NCBI GenBank assembly: GCA_030765065.1 | Contig: CM060990.1 | Location: 664,900,618 to 664,964,617, forward strand | Direction of reading: 5' to 3' | DNA from: Deroplatys truncata | Lineage: Eukaryota; Arthropoda; Insecta; Mantodea; Mantidae | Length of the DNA stretch: 64,000 bases | Shown here: one piece after another, positions 38,394 through 50,246 of the stretch | How positions within the stretch are numbered: position 1 is the first letter of the stretch | How the letters are laid out: the number at the start of each line of letters is the position of its first letter | Made by a program: the position numbers and the translations under genes | The notes under the pieces: generated by a model | The model's database searches: none | What the model was told of the DNA's origin: nothing | The model's input: only the letters and a program-made list of their open reading frames with translations

Positions 38394-39608
38394 GCAACTC
38401 CCTGTGCTGCTTAAGTCCAGATGCTAGTTGTTTATACTTGCTAACTGTTTTTCCTATCTAGCGTATTCTTTGCGTTGTTGCATACATAAGGTTATAATAT
38501 TTTATGTCACATGTTACGTACAATATCATTCACAATATTTCTGCTATTCACAACTGTTCGCCTTTCATACTTATTCCCTTTCTTACTATATGTTACTTGC
38601 TATTTGTTTCGTTATTGTTTATTACCATATCTGTGATTATATTCTTTGTAATCACCTGTGAATACTGATTATGGGATAGGTGCTCCCCTACAAGGTTAAA
38701 AGGAGATGCTTATCCTTATCTCTAGTCAACTTTTAAAGGACATAACAAACATAATAGTAAAAATTGTAAATTTAAATAACGTATATACGGCCTCTAACGA
38801 AGGTAGCTCTTAATACATTAGAGCTCAGCTTTAAGAAGCAGTCTAGCCTCTGTTGGTTTGGGGTATTTACGGTAGGATACATACATATTGGTGAGTTTGT
38901 GCTCATAGCGTCCCTTTAAAATTAGTGGTTTTATGCTGGAGTAAACACTTCATACATTTGAAATCGTGTTTAATAATATTCTGACAGGAGAAACTTATTT
39001 TCCGCTGATACTCGGGTAAATGGCGGAGAGTCATGAGATGGTTTCCTTTGAGGAACCGTCTACCCTGGTGTCCGTTGTGTGACGGACCCTCAGCAAGACC
39101 TCTCTGTGGAAAGAGCGAGGTCTTTGTGGGTGTAGCACTGGCGTCAAGATGTAATATCTGCGCCCCCAGATCTGGTTGCCCATAGTGTCCTTTGCTTCAC
39201 CTTTTCCTTCCGGAGTTACCAAAGATACAATACGCCCTAATGTTTGCTCAAACGCACACAACTCTCAGGCAGATGCACAAGCACGCACCTGCATTTCACT
39301 AGTAGCCATTAGGGTGGTAGCCTGGCCCAACGAGCTGCAAGCTACTGTACCAAAGGGATCCCACTGAACGCTACGGTACTTTTAGTGCACTAGCTGTCAG
39401 TGTCCACCGGCAACTACCTATATATTTATTTCTGCAAGAAGGACGAAGCCGTGAAATTCTGTGGCAGCGGGGTACCCTGCCCTTTGCCCATCTCATGTTC
39501 CTTGGCACATGTTTAAACACGTATAGTTCTTAATATGATGAACCCTTTAGGCTGAAACTAGCAAGAGTCAGCGGACTACACCATACCTTCAATACTCTGT
39601 CTACAGGC
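38073..39608. other. Unassigned stretch with a compound microsatellite
   Basis: No gene recognised. The GC-richer block 39000-39480 looks like an old dispersed repeat on composition, but I could not match it to another copy in the window. Confidence 0.45.
38323..38390. repeat. (CT)n(CA)n compound microsatellite
   Basis: About 19 CT units followed directly by about 15 CA units. Confidence 0.95.
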
Positions 39609-40613
39609 TGAAGTAGATAGTATCTTTACGTTATTTGCCCCACGTTTTGGGCGTCAATTTGAAGTAGGTTGTATTGAAAGAGTTGTATTATGTTTCAACT
39701 GTTGGGAGCCGAACTTGAAGTTCGTTGCAACTGCACGTATAGTACCCGCTTTCCGGTAGCCTTCGCCCCAAATGTACTTTTCGGTGGCCTTTGCCCCCAA
39801 AAATGTTCAAAAATATTAACTTCGAAATTTGACTGTTTCTTTAAATATTATATATTTATGTTTGCCTCGGCTGCGTCAGTATTATTGTTAGAGACATGTT
39901 TCTCTTTGCAGGGTTGTGGTGCGACTGAAGAATGTAGGCTTACACAGATTATAATTTTACTTCACTCCTTTTATTAATGCTTGACACGATTTAAATAGCA
40001 CTTCACTGATATAGAGAAAGCTGTGAGATTTTTTTCAATTAATTACTTGCACTTTTTAACAAGTAAACTATTTTCATCTCACACTAAATACGAATTATAA
40101 CTACTTATCGAGGAGGCATCTCGCGTCCGGTTAGGAACACTGTCTGCAAGCAACGCGTCCAGTTATGAGGGCTGTCTACAAGCAACTGAATTGATTTCTA
40201 CCGCCTAAATTTGTAAATTTTTGTATTTCAATTTCTGATTGGCTACTCCTAGTCCAATAGTATACTTTTATTTAACTAAAGCTTTTTCTGGTTGTTGATT
40301 GGCTATTTTATAAACTGTCACAAAAATTACATTATTGTTGCTCCAAGAATGACTGGTAGGATTATTACACTTTCTTACTCATTATTGCCTCAAGGCTACC
40401 TCATTGTTAGCAACGTTTAACCTATTATTCTCACAGCTCCTATATTATTAAATTACGTAATACATTCAGATAAAATTATTGAACATGTATACAATAATAT
40501 AAACATATACAATGACTGTAATATACACTTTTTATATATTGTTACATACACATATTGCTTTACATATTATATAATTAGACTGAAATCATTTAAGTGTTAA
40601 AAATACTGCCTCA
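39609..40613 (-). mobile_element. LTR-like repeat family, copy 8
   Basis: TGAAGTAG to CTGCCTCA. The flanks AGGC and GGAC do not form a clean duplication. Relative to other copies it has lost about 25 bp around the GGCGGGCTGTTATTG block near its right end (between 40561 and 40566). Confidence 0.8.
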
Positions 40614-42477
40614 GGACACAGCCATGAACACTGCTCAATGTCACCACGGTTGCACTATTATGGCGTCTAGAACTTCACCACCGCAGATGACCTGAGACAA
40701 CGCTGCCACAACTCTGCCACTTACGGTGGTCAGTTGCACTTCACACGTAAGGTGCTGTGTCCCTCCATCCTAAGAGCAGGGAACCTCAATAGAACAATGC
40801 AGCTCAGCGGCAGCTATCAGTGTCTCACAGAACAGGAACATTCGTTTCACCGGACAACACAACACCGGAACAGAGCAGCATCGCAATCCCCTTTCAGCGG
40901 GAAATCCATGGCATATGCGACACGTGCAAGATCTCCACACAGAAGTCTTGAAACTCACGGTCAAGCTGGTGGCACTGGAGAACCTGCTTCGAGAAACTCA
41001 AGACCTTGCAACAACACAATCGAGCGAAGCTTTTCACCACCGTCTCAACATTAGTGAAGCACAGGACATTCAAACTTCAACTGCTATCAACGCATACTCC
41101 TTCACCCAGATCACCAAGTAACATTCGGACACGCCGGGCTGCACTCTTTGAGTATTCGAGGCCAACTACAATCAAGTCAGAGACTTAATGGAGCATTGTA
41201 CCCTTTACACTAAGGATGCACCCGCTCCACGCCAAAAAGAAACCGCTCTCAGTTTTATCACCCTAAGCTCAAGAACTCATAGTCAGATGGCCGCCCAAAA
41301 ATTGACGACGTCTTCGGACTGATTTTAATTGGATGAAGGTTTTCCCCGACTTTGATTACCCTGGGTTACAGTTCAGGGCCATAGCCATGACTGTATCCCC
41401 AAAGGAAATAATGTTTTACCCACTCCCTTCTACTAGTTGGCAGCATTTCCTACCCTTTGAACCTCTTCTTTACCCGGTTCACTTATCGTAACGCATATCC
41501 CAATTTTAACGGCGAGAGAAGCCAATCTTATAATTTCCACTCTGTTACTATGTTACCCTTCAAAGAAGGTGCCGTAATCCTCCTCCGTTCCTGATTCTAT
41601 CCTGTCCTATTCTAAACCTAGGACTCCTCCTTCCCAAAATCCCTATCCTAATTGTCCTTTCGTGCAACATCAACTTCTAACGCCTCTGATAACGTATGCT
41701 GTAAAAACGAGGGTTAAACATTATAAAAAATCCTGCAATGCTGAGTAAAACAGTGTTTTCTAAAGTTTCTTCCTTCTTCCCAATAAACAGACTAAGCGTA
41801 TGCGCGTTGCCCAGTCCCTTAAAACGTGTGGTGGGCAAGGGCTCTAAAACATGGCAATAAATCTTTCACCAGCATCTGTGTTAATGCAATTTTGAGCAAG
41901 ATGTTGTATTCTGTGTATTAAGCGTTTGGACTTAAGCCAGTAGTAAGGGACGTTGGTTCCATCTAGCTCACAGTCGGTAGAGAAAAAAGAGAGCAGTTAA
42001 TTAAGCAAGAACTATAAACAGTAACAGGAGAGCAATCCAAATTGTACTTTTTTCTGTACGCTTTGCTAAACAACTTCGTTCTACACTGCGAAAGAACGAA
42101 AATACTGAAGCCTTCTGCGAATATTTATTGATATATCGTGTATGTTGCAGTGGTATATCTTCTGGTTGATTGTGGCCCCACGTTTGGCAGACAATTTGTG
42201 GTAGGATTTTTGTTTTACGGTACGGGATTTTTAGGAAAGTTCCCGGGTTCGGTACTAGCTCAGGGTTCTTTGCATGGATCTTGGATCTCGGGTTAGTGGT
42301 GAACATGACTGTTGGTTTTTCTGCTCGTTTATTTTACCGTCACCGTTTTAACATTTTATTCCTGCTATTTACTTCGACACACACACGCGCTTTTTCTATT
42401 TGTTACACTTTTTATCATCGCGCCTATCCGCTGCTTCCTAAACTTTTCTGACAGGCATCTCCCCAGACTTACTACAA
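40614..42477. other. Unassigned stretch, relatively GC-rich at 40.6-41.3 kb
   Basis: Overlapping open frames of 60-106 codons at 40734-41188 on both strands suggest an old coding-derived or repeat-derived segment, but I recognise no domain in any of them. Confidence 0.4.
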
Positions 42478-42632
42478 CCAAGTGTTCAGTCTCAAATCTC
42501 ACGACCAAATGTTCATTCTCAAATCTCACGACCAATGATCATTCTCAAATCTCACGACCAAGTGTTCATTCTCAAATCTCACGATCAAGTGTTACTTCTC
42601 AAATCTCACGACCAAGTGAGTATTCTCAAAAT
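42478..42632. repeat. 27-bp minisatellite, about 6 units
   Basis: The unit is CTCAAATCTCACGACCAAGT plus GTTCATT, repeated with small variations (one unit is 1 bp shorter or shifted). In one frame it reads as a 9-residue repeat (SNLTTKCSF), but the open frame spanning it has no other support. Confidence 0.9.
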
Positions 42633-44283
42633 CTTCCGTTTCTCTGTTTCAAACGTTCTATATCTCCTCATTCCACTATCACCCGATTCCTAGCTTCTTT
42701 CATTGGGGTCCTAAGGCTATCTGGCTTTTTGCGAACATTGGCCCTTTTCTGCTAGCCTGCGTTCCCATGCAACCTAACGGGACGCTTAACAATAGAGTAC
42801 AACCACCCGTTTCCGGCCGCTGATGGCTTTGCCTCTCAACCCTTATTTCAACTTACAGTAACATTCGCTTGCCAGTTTTATTTAATACTATCCTCGCCGT
42901 TACTGATATGTATTCTCCCTATGATCTTAATTTTATTTTACTACTCAAAATATACTGTTTCAATGTGAAAAAAGTACTTTTCCTCTATGGTTACCAAAAG
43001 CAAACTTCCAATAAAAAATCGCTTGTCAGTGTTATTCTATAGACAAAAGGGTACAAAAATTACAAGAATGCTGGCATTAGTCCACACTCTACACCATTAT
43101 AGCAAACGTGATATCCCAACACTGTCAGGCATGTACATTTAAATGTGCAGCGTGCTTCAGATACATACACCTCAATTAGATGTGATGCCTATGGTAACAG
43201 GCGCTTTCGAGAATCAGATTTACTGTCTAAGCCCTTGGTATGCCGGAAACTTTTCTGTTTTAACTGCGTAGAAAGACGATCTACTCTGCTAATGGCGCTT
43301 ATGACATCGATCGGTAGCTTTCCCCTTTTGTAAAGTTGATCCTCTCGCTGTACTGGTAAAGCAGAGAAGTTACCAATACACGAGGGGTTTAAGTAAAATC
43401 TAATAATCCAAATCATATATTATTATATGCGACAAAACTAACTGAATCAGACTGTGCCCTGCGGTATTAAAACTCCAAACACCAAACAACTGCTTCTTAT
43501 GGGGAATAATTAAAGACATTGTCTACCAGGTGCGTCTTACGGCCAGACAAGATATGAAAGAAAGAATCTGGCCTCCTGTGCGTCTCTCAGCAGTGATTAA
43601 CTTCTCCGTGGCATCAGTGATGTTAAGAGTAGGTCGCAGTATTGTGCAGCACAGGGTGGTGAACGTTTCCATCATTTAGAGTGAGTTTTCACAATCATTA
43701 CCATCGGTACGTATAACATTTATCAGATGTCATTATTAATTAGTTTACTTTTGTCTATCATTTGTGAGTACACATCAGAAGACACAAACAAAGTTTTGGT
43801 AAAAGTTGTTTTATTTTAAAAGTACTATCCAATGATACCTTAAACAACCCATGACCCCATTTAAAATTTCAAAGTTTGATCACGAATACCCGTACTTTCG
43901 GTTTGTTCCGGAAAATCGAAATACCACCAATCGTTTCTATACATATGTTTTGGTTATGAAATTGTTTTTGCGAACAAGTATCTTAGTTTTAGAGAAAAAC
44001 GGCTGATACGGTTGCACTGGGACACCCGGTATAAATCTGTGCTAATATGCGCGTAAATAGTTATTACTTAGTCAATTATTTATATAAATACAAAAGGTAT
44101 TTACGAGATTCTGTTTCTTTCTGGGGGCAAAAGTGGCTAACCTGTATTAAATTAAAAATTTGGAACACTTGCAAATGAGACACAACCATAATATACTGAT
44201 ACACATAATTGTAAGGAGCTGTACACTCCTTGGGTTTTGAGATAGGAATCTCCACCTTGTGTGTGGTGTGTCTACATAAATAT
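42633..44283. other. Unassigned stretch with a possible transposon end
   Basis: No gene seen. At 44010-44032 GGTTGCACTGGGACACCCGG followed by TATA looks like the terminal motif of a DNA transposon (many arthropod elements end in a GGGACACCC-type repeat), but I found no matching left end in the window. Confidence 0.4.
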
Positions 44284-44404
44284 TGTTACACAGCAGCTAT
44301 GGCCCAGGGATATCGGGAGGTCAGCGCCGGGCAGTCGAAGATAAACGAAGATAAATAGCGCTCTCGCCAGCGTAAATACCGGAAGCGCTATCGTCAGATA
44401 ACCA

Positions 44405-44494
44405 GAATCTTCTGGATGTTTCTCCTCGAACGTTCTAGAGCTCTGTGAAAGGCTCAAACGGCTATATAAGCAACTACTCTCGCAAATCAGTGAG
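44405..44494 (+). promoter_or_regulatory. Heat-shock elements, TATA box and initiator, copy B
   Basis: GAAtcTTCtgGAt at 44405-44417, a nearby TTC at 44420, and GAAcgTTCtaGAg at 44428-44440, then TATATAAG at 44463-44470 and TCAGTG at 44487-44492 (A 26 bp after the first T of the TATA box). The HSE units are less perfect than in copy A but the arrangement is the same. The later insertion struck within this initiator. Confidence 0.65.
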
Positions 44495-46554
44495 TTATTT
44501 ATTAATTTTTTTAGGGGGGGGGACAGGAATAAAGGTGTAAGGAAAGAAAACAAGAATAAGTAGGTAATTGGAAGGAAAAGGGAAGAGGAATAGAAAGGAT
44601 TTAATACTGTGGTATCGCTGTTTAATTGGGGCATAATGGTGATAATGGTGGCAGGTACCACCGAAGCAAATCCGCTATTTGTGAGTACCTACTTCTTAGA
44701 ATTTGGCGGAGTACTCCGCAGTGATAAGTAGGTATCTGCCATGGCCGAAGCCCTTACAGGGACCTATGACAGTGGTGTTGTAACAGACAATTTTGGCTCT
44801 GTACCCGGGGCTCTTACCTCCGGGCGTTGGTTTTGCGACTGGCGTGGCCAGAAAGTTCTGGGCCATGTGGTCGCGTATTGTGGTGCGATGGCTCTCCTGG
44901 TGGTGGTCGCGTGATCTGCGATTCTGTCCCGTTGGTATTCATTACCCTGGCGAAGGGCGGTACGGCTGTTGTAGTCCATCTTCTCTATGGTGTTCGCGTG
45001 CTGTTGTTCTTCTGTGTTTGTGAGTTCTCCGATGACCCTAAGTAGGACGTACTCTAGAGAGCTTACACAACTCAGCATGAAGATCTTGAATTGTTACAAG
45101 GATGCTGTTGTTGCTCATTGTGTTGTTCACTAGAAGGCTGTTGGTGCTAGCCAACTGCTGTTCCAGGCGTGAGGTGTCAATCGGAGGTGGCGGTGGTGGT
45201 GTGCAGTTCTGCGGTACTTTGATGTGATCGATCGGCGATGTTTGAAGTAGTTTTTTAATTTAGCTCCACGTTTGGGAAGCCAATTTGAAGTTGGTAGTTG
45301 CTGCTACGTATGGATGCCAGTTTGAAGTTGCGGTTTTTCTTTACGTTGTTTGCACCACGTATGAACGTCAATTTGATGTAGGTCTTATTGAAGGAGTTGT
45401 ATCATAGTTCAACTGTTGGGGAGCCGAACTTGATATTCGTTGCAATCGCACGTATAGTACCCGGTTTCGGTAACCTTCGCCCCAAGTTTAAATACATTAG
45501 CTTTGTAATTTGACTGTTTCTTTAGATATTATATATTTATGTTTGCCTCGACTGCGTCAGTATTATTGTTACAGACATGGAAGTCTTGGTAGAGTTGTGG
45601 TGCGACTGAAGAATGTAGGCTTACACAGATTTTAAGTTTTAATTCACTCCTTTTTGTTAATCCTTGACACAAATTAAATAGCACTTCACTGATATAGAGA
45701 GCTGTGAGATTAACTTGCACTTTTTAACACGTAAACTATTCTCGTCTCACACAAATACATATAAAATTTCTTAGGACACGTTTTGCGTCTGCTTAGTAAC
45801 GCTGTCTGGAACCAACTGAATAGATTTCAACCGCCCAAACCTGTAAATTTCTGTATTTCAAGTCTCTGATTGGCTTATCCTAGTCCAATAGAATAGCTTC
45901 ATTTAACTAAAGTTTTCCTGGTTGTTGATTGGCTGTTTTTTTTAAACTATCTCAAAATTTACATTATTGCTGCTCTAATAATGACTAGTAGTATTACTAA
46001 ACTTCCTTACTCATTATTGCCTCAAGGTTACCTCATTGTTACCTCATTGTTAGCAATTTTAAACCTATTTATCACAGTTCCTACATTATTAAATTACGTA
46101 ATATATTCACATAACATTATTACACATGGATACATTAATATAAACATTTACAATGGCCGTAATATACACTTTTTATATATTGTTACATACACATATTGTT
46201 TTAAGGTGGGCTGTTATTGAATTTATACATTATATAATTAGACTGAAATTATTTAAGTGTTAAAAATACTGCCTCATGTTCTATTTGGGTAGTGTGGATA
46301 GACGGCTTGACCAGTGAAGTGCCCCTTACCCCCGCAGGAGGCGCAGAAGCGGCGTCGTTGGGTCAGGTCGTGTGCCCGTCAGTCGGCGGTGAGTATCCCG
46401 TTGCCACAGTAATGGCAGCGGGGTGCGGCGTCACTTGTCTCTGTGTGCCCGTAGAGGTAGCAGCGGCGGCATGATGTTGGACGAACTCTGCGGCTGGCCT
46501 CGAGCAAGAGATTGTCCTAACAAGAGCAATCTTGCACCCAGGTCCGAGTTAGTC
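44495..46554 (-). mobile_element. Non-LTR retrotransposon ORF1-type fragment, split by an LTR-like element
   Basis: Bounded by a perfect 10-bp duplication AATCAGTGAG (44485 and 46555), with a 3' tail rich in A (minus strand) at 44495-44512. The minus strand near 46475-46330 encodes zinc knuckles: CRRCYLYGH with a following Cys, CHYCGNGILTAD, a stop, and CASCGGKGHFTG, typical of gag-like ORF1 proteins of LINEs. No reverse transcriptase is present, so this is an internally deleted or ORF1-only derivative. The LTR-like copy 9 lies inside it. Confidence 0.7.
45243..46276 (-). mobile_element. LTR-like repeat family, copy 9
   Basis: TGAAGTAG to CTGCCTCA, with a perfect TGTT duplication (45239 and 46277). 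The distal end has the largest number of subterminal units: TGAAG-like starts at 45243, 45286, 45323, 45374 (TGATG) and 45389. Confidence 0.9.
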
Positions 46555-46871
46555 AATCAGTGAGGGAGAGCGTTTCTGATGCGACGAAAGTTACACTTCA
46601 CCTAGCAAGTTTGTGACGAGTGCCGTGACGTGCAGTGAGTGCTGCTGCAGGAGAGATTGGAGAAGTCTTGTGTTTGACTCGCAGACGAGTGAACCGCCCG
46701 GAAGAAGAGGCTACGTCGTGCATAGTGAAGTGGCAGTGAAAAGTTGAGCTTTGTTACATCAGAGAAGTGGCAGTGAGAACTTAAAGGAGTGACAGTTTAA
46801 AAGAATGGACAAAGTCAGAATACGCTAATTCTACAGAGTAGATTTTGCAATCTTTTTCACAAGTGGTAACA

Positions 46872-47529
46872 TATATTCCATTTTAAAGTTTAGTTTTCTT
46901 GGAACACTAGCAAACTTATGTCAGTTTCATCAGACACGTGAACATCACAGTGAATTGACAGCATTCCAGTTCGGAAGCTTTGCTTCTCAAGTATTTTTTT
47001 GTCATAGTGTGAAATAATTACTGCCTGTAGAAGCAGTGGGAACTGACAAAATTGAGAAGAACATAGATAACCAAAGAAGACGTGTCTTTGAACCTTCTCA
47101 TGTTGTCAAACTGTCTTCAATTTTCCTTTTAAAATATATAGAGATTTCTTTAGTGAAGAAATGCTTTTCTCTGACTGGTTTTAGCTAAAATGTTTGCAAA
47201 TGCTTTTCCTTACCAAATTTCTTTCACTGCTGTTGTACCACGAAAGAAGAAATTTTGGGGGGGGATGGCCGCAAGGCCCCTTTGGCCCCTCTTAAATACT
47301 CCTCTGAGCAGCAATTTAGGCAGATAAAACATTCTTGGCATATCCAAATATGTGATAATTTCCATTAGGTTGAAGTTTTGTTACAGGATATGACAGGAAT
47401 TTTAGATTAGTTATTATCTATGAATTAATCCAATCCTCAAGCTGTTTATGCACCACGAATCTCTTAAGTAATACGTTTTGTGTAATCTCCAGTTAAGACA
47501 CGCTACTTTTTAGAATGTATATCTACAGT
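46872..47529. other. Unassigned stretch
   Basis: No gene or element recognised. A G-run at 47258-47265 precedes GATGGCCGCAAGGCCCCTTT, a short GC-rich patch. Confidence 0.45.
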
Positions 47530-48172
47530 GTGAAACTTTTAAGTTGAGACTGTACACTATCTCCAAAACTAAGCGTTGTAGAATGAAATGTCTTGAATAA
47601 AAGTTGCTTGATTTTATGGGGGAAAGTAAATGCCATTAGTCGTGTTTTATTTTGAGGACGTTGTGATGGTCATTTTAGGATCTATTTAATTTTTTTTAAA
47701 TGGCAACCTACCTTTTTTATGTTGTTTTCTCACTTCCCATAGAAAACTAATTAAGATTTGTATACATCAGTTTGCAATTGTTCTTACACCAACGTAAATA
47801 ACAACAAGAATTCTGAATGTACGAAAAGTGCAATGAATGTTTGGACCATCCATGGATGGTCATTTGAGGATTGATTTACATTTTATAATTGGAAACCAAC
47901 ATTTTTATTTTGTTTCCTTACTCTCACAAAATAAACAACTTTTTATAAACCATTTTCTAATGAGAAAACAACATACCAAATGTAGATTCCCATTTAAAAA
48001 AACATTAAATTGACCCTACAATGACCATCATAACCTCCTCTGAACAGAACACGACTAATGGCATTTACTTTCCCCCATAATATCAATCAACTTTTATCAA
48101 AGAAATTTATTTCTAAAACGCTTAGTTTTGTAGATATTGTACAGTCTCTACTTAAATGGTCCACCCTGTATA
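47530..48172. mobile_element. MITE with long inverted repeats, IS630-related family, long form
   Basis: The left arm from TTTAAGTTGAGACTGTACAC (47538) and the right arm ending in CTACTTAAATGGTCCACCCT (about 48165) are inverted repeats of about 180 bp sharing the CGTGTTTTATTTTGAGGACG block. The core (47700-47990) matches the flank of the transposase remnant at 34.9-35.1 kb (CACCAACGTAAATAACAACA, AAGTGCAATGAATG) and carries a further partial duplication. No open frame: non-autonomous. Confidence 0.8.
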
Positions 48173-48260
48173 ACCACTAGGCTGCGTTGTGCTATTATTA
48201 GGCGGTTTGTATCAAAGGTTAACTGCTCATATTAAATACAACTTGTTTCACAACCTCTTA

Positions 48261-48592
48261 TATACTTGGCACCGGGGTAGCGCAGTGGTTTCGTTTCCGG
48301 CTCTCGTACTGAGAGGTCGGGGTTCGATTTACGCTCTGGGATGGCACTTTCATCGATCTTCACCTCTCACTTGCTTATGTAAAGTATCCCCAAGGCCCAA
48401 CGTAGTTTGGAGCCACGCTATAAGCTCTAGGTCCTCTCATTTCACCGCCATTCTCATCACCCTACCATCGAAGGCAAAGGATTCCGCCCATTGTGTGCCT
48501 CCACCTCAGAAATCGGTCCAGTCATCGCTTGGTGGAATGAGGTATCCCCGATGGTCATAGGCCACGTGGGGAGCGTTAGAAACGACGACCTC
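48261..48592 (+). mobile_element. tRNA-derived SINE, family F
   Basis: The head GGGGTAGCGCAGTGGTTTCG (A box) and GGGTTCGATTTACG-like B-box region (near 48320) are followed by a body with CGAAGGCAAAGGATTCCGCC. Flanks TTATATACTT (48249) and TTTATACTT (48599) may be a degraded target duplication. The 123-codon plus-strand open frame over it is a shadow. Confidence 0.7.
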
Positions 48593-49237
48593 ATTTACTT
48601 TATACTTCGAAACCCAAATCTACAGATATGTTGTATATAATTTGGTACATAAAACAAATTTTCACGTTAACACCAAAATATTATAATTGCCTCTAATAAA
48701 ATAACTATCGAATGTCAGTTCAGAAAATCCGACCTTACAAGTTTCCATACAGTATGGCTTCAGTTCATTAATGTTGACTTTCAGTATGTGTTTAGAGGTA
48801 GCATAATTACTTTAATTGATTCCAAGTATTCTGTTTGCTGCGTCAGGGGAAAAGAAAAATATACATAGTGTTATGAACTGGCAGCAGAAATACTTGGTTG
48901 CCAAAATAATGCAGGATATGCACGCTACGTTTCTATATTATTTTGTGTTTATTATTAGCTCATTGCAATTAGACCTCAGCAGTTCACTAGAGACAAGAGG
49001 AAGTAAACAGTTCGCTTGAAGGACGAGCTCTGGACTTTGAAGTGTTTCAGGGATGAGAACACTAGTCTGCATGATATCGGATTACTGAAAACTAATAAGT
49101 GATTCTGACTCCTTTTTATGCTGATTTTAGAACTGCTTTTAGTTTTTTTTTTCTATCACGTACAGTTTATTCACAATTTCACTTCAAAAATATAGAGATA
49201 TAAAGATATTGCTTCCGCCACTATACATAAAATTGGC
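48593..49237. other. Unassigned stretch
   Basis: AT-rich. No gene seen upstream of the open frame at 49238. Confidence 0.5.
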
Positions 49238-49690
49238 TTGATGAAGCAATTTGTAAGGGCTCTACCACAGGATGGACCCTGCTTCAAGTACCTTTCCAAG
49301 AAATTTCCCTTCATTACACAAGATAAATTAAAGGCTGCAATTTTTGTTGGTCCTCAAATAAAGAAATTGATGAAGGATGAAGATTTTGAGAAGACAATGA
49401 ATGAGAGAGAAATAGAAGCATGGACCGCCTTCCGATCAGTTACTGAAAGCTTCTTAGGCAATAAAAAATATCCTAATTACAAGATCATTGTCGAAACAAT
49501 ATTGGAAAATTTCAAGAAGATGGATTCTAACATGAGTGTAAAGGTACATTTTCTGCATTCACATATCGACTACTTTTCAGAAAATCTGGGGACATTATAG
49601 TGAAGAGCAGGGTGAACTACTGTTGGATGTTGAGGAGGGACAGTCATCTTTAAGGATCTACAAGGAAGTCAAAGAAGAGAAAGTTTGAAA
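49238..49690 (+). pseudogene. Fragment of a widespread arthropod protein family of unknown function
   Basis: A clean 120-codon frame with the family's conserved words: CFKYLSKKFPFITQDKLKAA, FVGPQIKKLM, a central AWTAFRSVTESFLGNKK and SVKVHFLHSHIDYFSENLG. I recognise this arrangement from many uncharacterised, high-copy proteins of arthropods and cnidarians, probably transposon-associated. Members continue with a SEEQGERFHQD-like motif; here it appears only after a frameshift near 49598 (SEEQGELLLDVEEG), so the gene is broken. The N-terminal part is not visible upstream. No enzymatic role is known to me. It is the longest intact-looking non-transposase coding stretch in the window. Confidence 0.65.
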
Positions 49691-50246
49691 AAAATTAAAT
49701 GAAACGCTTTGGCTTCTAGTTTTGTTAAAATGTAGTCATGAAATAAATTAGGGGAGTTCTTGAGAGTATTCTTAAAATGTTTCTTGAATAAAAACTTACC
49801 TTGTGTGAAATGGCATTTGAATACTTTTCTACGCTCATTAGTAAAATTGTCAAAACATTACTTTTTATTTTGTGTAAAAATCTGACGTGATAGAAAAAAA
49901 CGGAAGTCATTTCTGGAATCAGCATAAAAACTTGATTCAAGAACACCTAATTTTAAGAAATCTTCTGAAAAAAGTTTGAAAATGCAGATTAGTGTAATAT
50001 GTGGTCATTTTCTCTTGATGTATATAGTTGCGCACACAATTGCTGAAATCTTTGCCTTTGAGCAAGCTATAACAGAAGCCGCAATCGCAATGTTCTCGAA
50101 TTAAGTTTTGAGAAATGGGGAATTGTCACACATGCTGTATTTAAAATTCGATGGTGTTAAATATTTTGTGCATCCTATGGCTAATTTATAAAAAGATATA
50201 CTAGTTTTACTGATGCACTAGTTGCCTAGCGTTCACTATATAGGAT
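49691..50246. other. Unassigned stretch
   Basis: AT-rich, no feature recognised. Confidence 0.5.

Larger units (their letters stand above)
44284..46871 (+). mobile_element. Heat-shock-promoter repeat, copy B, split by nested insertions
   Basis: The first part is 44284-44494 and the second 46565-46871; together about 520 bp, close to copy A. It starts TGTTACACAG and ends near GTGGTAACA, so the ends form a short inverted repeat TGTTAC/GTAACA as in an LTR. Flanks are AT-rich and the target duplication is ambiguous. The interior insertion (44495-46554) is bounded by its own 10-bp duplication AATCAGTGAG. Confidence 0.65.

Noticed and set aside
40734-41188. Gag-like or host gene from the cluster of open frames
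   Set aside because: Three overlapping frames of similar length and no zinc knuckle, capsid or other motif visible; left as unassigned.
42478-42632. CRISPR-like array
   Set aside because: Units are directly adjacent with no spacers, and the sequence context is a eukaryotic genome; it is a minisatellite.
42312-42755. Secreted repeat protein encoded across the 27-bp minisatellite
   Set aside because: The frame is open mainly because the unit is a multiple of three; no conserved domain, and the flanks do not look coding.
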